NCBI GenBank assembly: GCA_037137555.1
Contig: JBAXKA010000041.1
Coordinates: 1-9,017 of the forward strand
DNA from: UBA9630 sp037137555
GTDB lineage: Bacteria; Patescibacteriota; Minisyncoccia; Moranbacterales; UBA2206
Length of the DNA: 9,017 nt
Direction of reading: 5' to 3'
In this document: positions 1-5,928 of the stretch, in pieces
Position numbering within the stretch: position 1 is the first letter of the stretch
Layout of the letters: every line of letters starts with the position of its first letter
The notes under the pieces: model-generated
Databases searched by the model: none
Seen by the model: only the letters and a program-made list of their open reading frames with translations
Told to the model about the DNA's origin: nothing
Translations under genes and position numbers: made by a program

Positions 1-1
1 T

Positions 2-40
2 AGGGCTTTTTATGAAAAAGACAGCTTCAAGCTCATATGA
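2..40 (+). CDS. possible 3' end of a convergent plus-strand gene (partial)
   Basis: Reading from base 2, an open frame gives RAFYEKDSFKLI and then TGA at 38-40; its 5' part would lie outside the window. The phrase AxxFYEKxxFKLI resembles the late motif of GNAT-type N-acetyltransferases, but twelve residues cannot prove a family. A competing frame from base 3 (GLFMKKTASSSYDD, stop at 45-47) is also open to the window edge. If either is real, the gene converges with the giant surface-protein gene, whose stop codon is at 88-90. Confidence is low because the evidence is only an open frame and a suggestive tail. Confidence 0.22.
   Translation, partial: RAFYEKDSFKLI
14..33 (-). terminator. weak hairpin plus T-run downstream of the giant gene
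   Basis: On the minus strand an 11-base palindrome (AGCTT, one-base loop, AAGCT; 23-33) is followed after three bases by TTTTT. It lies about 55 bases past the stop codon of the surface-protein gene, where a Rho-independent terminator would be expected. The five-pair stem is only two-fifths GC, so it may not work alone. It is the best candidate seen, not a convincing one. Confidence 0.18.
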
Positions 41-87
41 TGATTAGATTATACTATAAACGCATCCCCTCAACCAAGCTGTTAGCT

Positions 88-3000
88 CTACTTCAACTCA
101 ATATTCCTCCTTAACTCAACATTCTTTTTCAGTTCAACTGGCGACACATCCATATTAGTATTAAATTCTACCCAGCTACCATAACTAGTTCCGAAAGAAT
201 TTATGGCATAAGCGCGAATGAAATAGTTAGTGTTATGGACAAGTCCAGTAGTGATTGGAAGTGTATAACTTCCAGTAGAAAAAATACCATCTTCATGAAC
301 TTCCCAAGTGTTTGTTTGCGTGAGGCCATATTCAAAACCGCGACGAGAAACAGTTAATCCAGCGCCTCCTGTGTCGGTGATATTTCCATTGGCACTAGCA
401 GTGGTTTTTGTTATTGCTGAGGGTGTTTGAGTTGTGATAAACGGCATGCTGGTATAGGCAAGTGCGACTTGAGAGAGATAGGGTGTGAACATATAGTCAG
501 TGGTGGAAGTAACGGCACGATATTGGAAATATCTGTTATTAGCACTGGTGATGTTGTTCGTTGTAGCGGGATTGGTTAAATAGTTACTGCTGGATTTGAA
601 ATCATCGAGATAAATTGTGCGTCCTTCGGTTCCGTCAGTTATTCTTGTAGAGACGCGATTTATCGCGTCTTTATCTGTCGCAAGCATTCCGGTCAAGTCC
701 CAATATTCTTTTTGCCATTTGAAGGCAATGGCGTTTTGGGTGAATCCACTAGTTGGAAATGTTGAGTTGGCGTCCCAGCTGGAGACTGTTACTGCTCCAG
801 TGGATTGGTCGACATTAGTGACTGTGCCTTGAGCGAGATATTCTGTGCCGTCGTAGTTTTCTTTGACAATCACCTTATCTCCAGCATAGAGGTTGTCGCC
901 TTTGTTGGGTGCGCCGTAGGTTTGGGAGTTGACTATGAAAGATAGATCAGATGAGTTGGTGATTAAGTTTCCCGCATCAAGAGAGGCGGAGAAATCGATG
1001 GTGATTTGATGGGTGCGTTTGCCTACTTCGTAGGCTTGGCGGATTTCTTCTGCAGTGCGTGCAATTTTGTCTATGCGGACTTCGTCGATTTGGCCGTTGA
1101 AATCAGCAGAAGTATAGCCAACATAATATCTTCCAATTTGAATATCAGCAGTGCCATTGAAATTATATACACTCCCTCGATTCTGGGTATTAGCGAACAC
1201 TCCATCTACATATAAATTCATAACCGCACCAACTCTGGTTACCGTAAAATAGTGCCACAAGCCATCATTGAAATTCCTATCTAAATATACCACAGGATTA
1301 TTTGTTCCCTCCCATCCTCTAAACACAATGTGATTATTATTAGTAAGTCCTGGCTGACCAGTCGTCCATATCCACGATCCAGTCGCAGCATATTTATTTA
1401 TAATGCCACATCCTGAACCACCCGTACAAACGCCATTATCTCCGTTCCATTTTGTCCACATGCTCATAGTAAAATCTGAAGTCCCAATAACTAAAGAATT
1501 GTTATTAGGAATGGTCACAATATTTCCCTCATTATGATTTGTATTATTAAAACTCCTCCCTTTCCCCACTTTCCCTTCAATGAAAGTCGTGCCAGTCGGC
1601 GTTCCATTATTGCCATAATCGGAACTGTCCTTGAGATATGCCCCACTGCTGGATTGTTCGTCCAAATGCCACAGTCCAACCGTGTTGGCATCCGGTTCAT
1701 AATTCGCAAAAGCCGATTCGCCAATCGTCGCATCCAGATAGGTGCCTCGGCGGTCCGCCGCGACATAGAAAGGCAATTTTGATTTGGCGGAAAAATCCGT
1801 TTTGGAAAATGTGCGAGAAATTCTCTGGTCACGTCCCAGGCGATAGGCTTCAGCGATTTCATCGGAGGTGCGGGCGACACCTTTTGAGATGCGGAGTTCG
1901 TCGAGGTAGCCTTTAACATAAAATGGCGTAACATATAAACCTAGCTTGCCAATATATAAATCGGTGCTTGGATGATACAACGCAAAATTAGCTGATGTAG
2001 GCGTAGCACCTACTCCATTAGCATACAATATTACAATACCAGACGATCTAACTAGCGCGATATGAGTCCATTGATTCAGAGGTGCGACCAAAGTAGAATC
2101 CTGATATGCTCCCCATGTTGGAGTGGTATTAGCACAATACCATGAAAGATATCCTGTAGTAGTATTTCTAAGTATTCTAAACGGAGAATAAGAAGAGGCC
2201 GCGGCCATATTTATTATATCCATCATTCCAGTATCTACGGTCGGATTAAACCAAAAATCAATCGAGAAATCTCCTGTGCCAAAATTAAAATTATCAGAAT
2301 CTGGCACCGTCACATAATCACTACTCCCATTAAAACTCCTCGCCTTATTATTTATCCCATCCACCACGCTCGTCCCAGTTGGTGTGCCATTATTTGTTCC
2401 GCAAGAATCTTTGAGATATGCCCCAGTTCCACCGGTTTCATCCAGATGCCAAAGGGCGACCGTGTTTCCATCACATTGACTTTTACCTTGTTCCACTTTC
2501 ATAGAACTCGTGCCTTCTGTTTTGATTGATGTTGAATTGGAAGTGGTGAGTTGGTTGGGGTTGTCATACGGCGCGGTGGGTGGAGTGAAATTTGATGTCC
2601 AGCGGGCGATGCCTTTTGAGATGCGGAGTTCGTCTATGTAGCCAGGAAAATTAAAACCCCCAAACTGCCAATTGCCAATATTTAAAGTTGTTGCATTTCC
2701 ATTAAAAGGATAAGTTGGGACATAATTACCCGATTGAACACCATTAATATAATAATAAATTACTCCTGATATTTGAGCTACGCCAATATGATTCCACGCA
2801 TTATCAGTTAGCGTATTTGCGCTATCAACATAAGTTCCCCAATTTGAACCATTTCCGGCTAAAAATCTCAATTTTTTTTCAACATGAAACAAAACCCAAC
2901 CAGATGTATTTGCAGTTGATTTAGTCAAAATTGCCTTACTCTCATTAAAGTTTGTCGAATAAACCCACATATCAATCGAAAAGTCGTTTGTACTAAAATC

Positions 3001-5790
3001 AAAGTCGCCGCTACTCGGCACTGTCAAATAATCCCCCGTCCCATCAAAATACATCGAACTACTTCCCAGCTTGGATTGCGTGGTGGAAATTTTAGCGTCG
3101 CCGTTGGCTGCCACAGTTTTGCGAAAGAGACTGTCATCGCGAAAACCAGTGGCGTTGTTATTACCTTCACCGTGGAGGAGTAGTTTTGTGTAGGCGTCGC
3201 CGGAAGTATTATTTGAATCCATTGCATCCACCGCTGTTTCTGTCCCAGTGCTACTCGGCTTCCAATCTTCCCATGTTCCGTCATTAGGATTAGTTGTTGC
3301 TCCTGAGCGAGTTTGGAGTTCAATGTTGCCGGCGTTGTAGTTGGAGAGGATTTCGTTTGTGGAGAGAGCGCGGCCTTTATAGATACGAACTTCGTCAAGA
3401 GAACCAACAAATTTAGTATTAAGCCCTTCATAACCAAAATTTAATCCAGCAACACTACTAATATCATCACTCCAAGTAGCATTTAAATAATCTAAAATTC
3501 CATCAATATACATAGTTAAAGTAGTTCCAGAACGCGTAATTACAACGTAATGCCAACTTTCATCATTCACAATCCCACTACTAAAAGCAACGTTGCCTTT
3601 AGTAGGAGTATAAAAGTGAATATTCCCACTTCTTAAAAACACTCCCCATTCATCATTAGTACGAGAAAATAAAGTCGGATATTCTCCGCCTTGATTAGTT
3701 TTAAGCCAAAATTCAATAGCAAAATCTCCCGTACCAAAATCCCAATTATCACTATCCGCCACACTCACATAATCATTACTCCCATCAAAACTAAGCGCCC
3801 CCGCTCCCCATCTTCTGTTGTTCGCTGTCCAACCAGTGCCCGCCGCTTGATCTTGCGAAGCAGTGGAAGCAAAATTAGTCAGTGTGCCATTGCAACTAGT
3901 TCCGCATGTTCCACCGGAAACAGCTGAGGTGCCGGAAGTTTCGTTGAAGTTCCACCCCGCCACCAAGTTGGTCGAATCGTATGGCGTTTCGCCGTCTCCC
4001 GTCGCCACGCCATTTTCTGTCCAAGAAATAGTATTCCATTGCGCCGTTTGCCCGGCGTCAACCACTGGCGAATCATAGATGGCATAATCTTTTTTAAAAT
4101 CATAGGCACGGGTGGGTGGGGTGAAATTTGATGTCCAACGGGCGATGCCTTTGGAAATACGGAGTTCGTCGATGTAGCCGTTCCAATGATTTTCAGCATA
4201 TTGATTCCACCGAGTACTAACATAGGCACTGGTGACAAAATTTGGGACTATACCACAAACACCCGATGTATCAAAAACACCATTCACATACAAATATGCC
4301 ATACCTCCCGTTTTTACTACTGCATAATGTTTCCATATTCCTCCACTTAAAACATCTGATGAACCAAGCACTTCACAATAAGAGCTCCCTGAATATCCGC
4401 TTACGCGAAATTTTCCGTTAGAAAACAAAATTGCGAATTGATCAGCATTACTCGTCCCCTGTTCATACACAAAATTATTTGCAATACCATCATTGAGATG
4501 ATACACATTGGGCTTTGCCCAAAAATCAATAGTAAAATCCCCACTCCCAAAATTCCAATCATCACTGTCGGGAACTGAAAGATAATCCCCCGTCCCATCA
4601 AAGTAAGCTGAGCTTCCTCCGAACTCTGATTGAGCAGTGGAAATTTTAGCATCGCCATATCTAGTGACTGTTTTTCTGTTTGCATAGCTCATGGAAGAAT
4701 CAGTGAAAGAAGTAGAGTCATTGGCACCATCAGCGTGTAATAATAATTTTGTGTATTGATCATTTCCGCCAATTGAATTTTGAATTTGTAATTTGGGAGT
4801 TGCCCCTGAACCAATATCTTCAATTCTGTTTTTGGTGCCGGCAAATTCAGATGATTCGTCGTGGACAAGTGATGGGTCAATTCTAATGGGGAATTTTCGG
4901 TCTTTGCTATTGAGCCATTCCGGAGAAGGTTTGAGGATGATTGTGTATTTTACTTCGCCTCCATCGCTGTAGAGACGAGGCAGTGCCTCGTCTTGGTTAC
5001 CCATTTTTGCCTCGTCTTGGGTGTTGGTTGATTCTAGACGAGGCAGTGCCTCGTCTCTACCGTCCCCCTTGATTTGCATCAAAATCTCATCTGATTCTGC
5101 TCCATTCGCATCAATCATCACCGGTCGCAAAAAATGAAAAGCATATTCTTTTGTTGTTTTGTTTTGGAAAGCGGGAGAATAGATGCCTTTGGCAATTTCA
5201 ATTGGTTCGACATTATCACTTTTTAGGGTGAATTGATATTGCGGTTTTCTGTCAGTTCCCAACGCGTCTTTGTTTTTAAGGACAATATCTTCTTTAAGAC
5301 CGTTGTCAATAATTTGATAGGTCAGATCGGTGTCAGGCAAAATATTAGGGATGGTTAATTGATTTTTGTTGTTCGTGCTTGCCGTAGAGACGCGATTCAT
5401 CGCGTCTTGTTTTTTTGCGTCTTGATTTTTTGTCGCATCCGTCATTTTAGACGCGATGAATCGCGTCTCTACATTATTATTCAAATTATCCAGTTCCAAC
5501 GCCATTCCCACATTCTCTTTTCCCACCGCAAAATTCACCCACGGCTTTGAGAGATCTTTTTTATCAAGAAATGAAATTTGGAAATCTTGATTTTTGTTTT
5601 GATATTCATAATCACTGAAATAAGCGCGGGAGATGTTGAAATTTAATGGTTGTTCTTGATTATTTTTAGTTTTGAAATAATAGCCAATGGGAACAATAGT
5701 AAAAATTAAAAATAAGCCTAACAGAATAGGTTTCCTGTGCTGAAATAATAATTGGATGTTTGATTTAATTTTTTGTTTTTTGAAAAACAT
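88..5790 (-). CDS. giant membrane-anchored surface protein with five LamG domains and a Fn3-like domain
   Basis: Product of 1900 residues. A lysine-rich N terminus and one hydrophobic segment at about 21-39 suggest a signal anchor with the rest outside the cell. Residues about 50-310 form an N-terminal module ending in RKFPIRIDPS. Five LamG/concanavalin A-like domains follow at about 345-563, 607-822, 866-1075, 1109-1321 and 1368-1593, recognised by openings such as YTKLLLH or LWHLDE, central FDGTGDYLxVPxS and GDFxIDFW, and closing GYIDELRISKG. A beta-rich region (about 1600-1780), a Fn3-like domain (about 1782-1880) and a hexapeptide repeat tail complete it. LamG domains usually bind glycans or protein ligands, so adhesion to a host or to the cell's own glycan is plausible, but no ligand can be named. 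There is no LPXTG-type sorting signal. The ATG at 5790 is chosen because it places the anchor at the N terminus; no Shine-Dalgarno is visible. Palindromic elements sit in frame at residues about 107-136, 245-274 and 1708-1715. It lies downstream of a sugar operon but has its own promoter-like region. Confidence 0.93.
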   Translation of the reverse strand: MFFKKQKIKSNIQLLFQHRKPILLGLFLIFTIVPIGYYFKTKNNQEQPLNFNISRAYFSDYEYQNKNQDFQISFLDKKDLSKPWVNFAVGKENVGMALELDNLNNNVETRFIASKMTDATKNQDAKKQDAMNRVSTASTNNKNQLTIPNILPDTDLTYQIIDNGLKEDIVLKNKDALGTDRKPQYQFTLKSDNVEPIEIAKGIYSPAFQNKTTKEYAFHFLRPVMIDANGAESDEILMQIKGDGRDEALPRLESTNTQDEAKMGNQDEALPRLYSDGGEVKYTIILKPSPEWLNSKDRKFPIRIDPSLVHDESSEFAGTKNRIEDIGSGATPKLQIQNSIGGNDQYTKLLLHADGANDSTSFTDSSMSYANRKTVTRYGDAKISTAQSEFGGSSAYFDGTGDYLSVPDSDDWNFGSGDFTIDFWAKPNVYHLNDGIANNFVYEQGTSNADQFAILFSNGKFRVSGYSGSSYCEVLGSSDVLSGGIWKHYAVVKTGGMAYLYVNGVFDTSGVCGIVPNFVTSAYVSTRWNQYAENHWNGYIDELRISKGIARWTSNFTPPTRAYDFKKDYAIYDSPVVDAGQTAQWNTISWTENGVATGDGETPYDSTNLVAGWNFNETSGTSAVSGGTCGTSCNGTLTNFASTASQDQAAGTGWTANNRRWGAGALSFDGSNDYVSVADSDNWDFGTGDFAIEFWLKTNQGGEYPTLFSRTNDEWGVFLRSGNIHFYTPTKGNVAFSSGIVNDESWHYVVITRSGTTLTMYIDGILDYLNATWSDDISSVAGLNFGYEGLNTKFVGSLDEVRIYKGRALSTNEILSNYNAGNIELQTRSGATTNPNDGTWEDWKPSSTGTETAVDAMDSNNTSGDAYTKLLLHGEGNNNATGFRDDSLFRKTVAANGDAKISTTQSKLGSSSMYFDGTGDYLTVPSSGDFDFSTNDFSIDMWVYSTNFNESKAILTKSTANTSGWVLFHVEKKLRFLAGNGSNWGTYVDSANTLTDNAWNHIGVAQISGVIYYYINGVQSGNYVPTYPFNGNATTLNIGNWQFGGFNFPGYIDELRISKGIARWTSNFTPPTAPYDNPNQLTTSNSTSIKTEGTSSMKVEQGKSQCDGNTVALWHLDETGGTGAYLKDSCGTNNGTPTGTSVVDGINNKARSFNGSSDYVTVPDSDNFNFGTGDFSIDFWFNPTVDTGMMDIINMAAASSYSPFRILRNTTTGYLSWYCANTTPTWGAYQDSTLVAPLNQWTHIALVRSSGIVILYANGVGATPTSANFALYHPSTDLYIGKLGLYVTPFYVKGYLDELRISKGVARTSDEIAEAYRLGRDQRISRTFSKTDFSAKSKLPFYVAADRRGTYLDATIGESAFANYEPDANTVGLWHLDEQSSSGAYLKDSSDYGNNGTPTGTTFIEGKVGKGRSFNNTNHNEGNIVTIPNNNSLVIGTSDFTMSMWTKWNGDNGVCTGGSGCGIINKYAATGSWIWTTGQPGLTNNNHIVFRGWEGTNNPVVYLDRNFNDGLWHYFTVTRVGAVMNLYVDGVFANTQNRGSVYNFNGTADIQIGRYYVGYTSADFNGQIDEVRIDKIARTAEEIRQAYEVGKRTHQITIDFSASLDAGNLITNSSDLSFIVNSQTYGAPNKGDNLYAGDKVIVKENYDGTEYLAQGTVTNVDQSTGAVTVSSWDANSTFPTSGFTQNAIAFKWQKEYWDLTGMLATDKDAINRVSTRITDGTEGRTIYLDDFKSSSNYLTNPATTNNITSANNRYFQYRAVTSTTDYMFTPYLSQVALAYTSMPFITTQTPSAITKTTASANGNITDTGGAGLTVSRRGFEYGLTQTNTWEVHEDGIFSTGSYTLPITTGLVHNTNYFIRAYAINSFGTSYGSWVEFNTNMDVSPVELKKNVELRRNIELK
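91..138 (-). repeat. 18-bp tandem repeat encoding a C-terminal hexapeptide repeat
   Basis: The last 16 residues of the giant protein read VELKKN-VELRRN-IELK. The DNA repeats with an 18-bp period in three units (138-121, 120-103 and a 12-bp partial unit 102-91) directly before the TAG stop. The tail alternates hydrophobic, acidic and basic residues. It could be a cell-envelope retention tail or simply a microsatellite; the sequence does not decide. Confidence 0.75.
647..670. repeat. single GTAG-hairpin palindrome inside the coding sequence (copy A)
   Basis: GTAG (647-650) is followed by a perfect 9-bp inverted repeat: AGACGCGAT at 651-659, two-base loop, ATCGCGTCT at 662-670. It is the same element as the 5384-5472 arms but unpaired with a second copy. 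On the coding strand it encodes DAINRVST (residues 1708-1715), almost the same peptide in the same frame as DAMNRVST in the N-terminal composite. It lies in a linker between the tryptophan-rich YWDLTGML stretch and a polar region, where extra residues should be tolerated. Confidence 0.85.
1871..1911. repeat. LamG domain-end boundary repeat, copy 3
   Basis: This 41-bp block encodes the end of LamG domain 4 (GYLDELRISKGVAR). It matches 2603-2643 at 37 of 41 positions by eye. The offset is 732 bp, a whole number of codons. Bases outside the block, within the LamG core, diverge quickly. Confidence 0.7.
2585..2643. repeat. LamG domain-end boundary repeat, copy 2 (direct repeat of 4121-4179)
   Basis: This 59-bp block encodes the closing phrase of LamG domain 3 (GYIDELRISKGIARWTSNFT). 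It matches 4121-4179 at 54 of 59 positions by eye, in the same orientation and 1536 bp (512 codons) apart. Recombination between the two copies would remove about two LamG domains without shifting the frame. Confidence 0.85.
4121..4179. repeat. LamG domain-end boundary repeat, copy 1
   Basis: This block encodes the end of LamG domain 1, with the same peptide (GYIDELRISKGIARWTSNFT) as the domain 3 copy at 2585-2643. The five base differences I count leave the encoded peptide unchanged, which suggests purifying selection on this edge strand, a recent duplication, or gene conversion. Confidence 0.85.
4969..5060. repeat. composite inverted pair of GTAG-hairpin palindromes, TGCCTC stem type (copies B and C)
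   Basis: Left unit: GTAG (4969-4972), AGACGAGGCA (4973-4982), one-base loop, TGCCTCGTCT (4984-4993). Right unit: AGACGAGGCA (5036-5045), one-base loop, TGCCTCGTCT (5047-5056), CTAC (5057-5060). The 25-bp ends are inverted copies of one another except at the central base, and each is itself a palindrome with 10-bp arms. The 42-bp interior holds a half copy, TGCCTCGTCTTGG (5008-5020). All of it is translated: residues about 245-274 contain RDEALPRLES, then QDEAK, then QDEALPRLYS. It resembles a BIME (two REP units facing one another) placed inside a gene. Confidence 0.88.
5384..5472. repeat. composite inverted pair of GTAG-hairpin palindromes, GCGAT stem type (copies D and E)
   Basis: Left unit: GTAG (5384-5387), AGACGCGAT (5388-5396), TC loop, ATCGCGTCT (5399-5407). 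Right unit: AGACGCGAT (5449-5457), GA loop, ATCGCGTCT (5460-5468), CTAC (5469-5472). The two 24-bp units are perfect reverse complements, loops included, separated by a 41-bp interior that carries a half copy GCGTCTTG (5417-5424). The coding strand reads through it as VETRFIAS (residues 107-114) and DAMNRVST (129-136). The flanking peptides (LELDNLNNN before, NNKNQLTIPN after) look like ordinary linker and strand sequence, consistent with insertion into a loop. Confidence 0.9.
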
Positions 5791-5797
5791 AAATTCT

Positions 5798-5832
5798 ATT
5801 ATATTTATATTTATATTTATATTTAAAGTATA
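5798..5832 (-). promoter_or_regulatory. promoter-like region for the giant surface-protein gene, two possible -10 boxes
   Basis: Reading on the minus strand, TATACT (5832-5827) is a good -10 box, with CTAACA as a weak -35 at about 19 bases spacing; it would give a leader of roughly 30 bases. A perfect TATAAT (5803-5798) lies nearer the start codon and would start transcription almost at the ATG at 5790, giving a leaderless message, which fits the absence of a Shine-Dalgarno. Its -35 candidate is TTTAAA, 18 bases upstream across the tandem repeat. AT-richness makes chance matches likely, so the choice between them is open. Confidence 0.45.
5801..5824. repeat. hexanucleotide tandem repeat (ATATTT x4) upstream of the giant gene
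   Basis: Four perfect copies of ATATTT lie between the two candidate -10 boxes and 11 bases from the start codon of the surface-protein gene. For the proximal TATAAT the repeat fills the -35/-10 spacer. Copy-number change by slippage would alter promoter spacing or leader length by six bases per step. Confidence 0.8.
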
Positions 5833-5889
5833 GCACGGGGAAACCTAATAGTGTTAGCATGAGTCTTGGTTTTTTTGAAAAAATAACTA

Positions 5890-5928
5890 TTTCCCATTTC
5901 CCTTTTCCTTTTCCCTCTTCCTTTTTTT
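5890..5928. repeat. homopyrimidine/homopurine tract with an 18-bp mirror repeat
   Basis: The plus strand is pyrimidine except for one A at 5896. The core at 5900-5915 (CCC TTTT CC TTTT CCC) is a perfect mirror, extended by one T on each side. It starts within the stop codon of the glycosyltransferase gene and occupies the spacer before the surface-protein promoter. Mirror homopurine tracts can form intramolecular triplex DNA; no ordinary terminator hairpin is visible in this gap. Confidence 0.7.

Noticed and set aside
1515..1934. 139-codon open frame on the minus strand, and the other 60-140 codon frames within the giant gene
   Set aside because: They are shifted frames of the LamG gene, lacking domain motifs of their own. 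The main frame has continuous LamG signatures through all of them.
1500..4757. Variable LamG cores as targets of a diversity-generating retroelement
   Set aside because: No reverse transcriptase, template repeat or adenine-restricted variable repeat is visible. The differences between cores are spread over all bases and include indels.
4969..5472. CRISPR array, because of repeated palindromic units of about 24 bp
   Set aside because: Only four units lie here, in alternating orientation and two sequence types, with spacing of about 42, 323 and 41 bp, all inside one coding frame. No leader or cas gene is present.
5868..5884. T-run and A-run after the glycosyltransferase as a Rho-independent terminator
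   Set aside because: The only stem is T6-7 pairing with A6-7 around one base, with no GC pairs and no loop of useful size.
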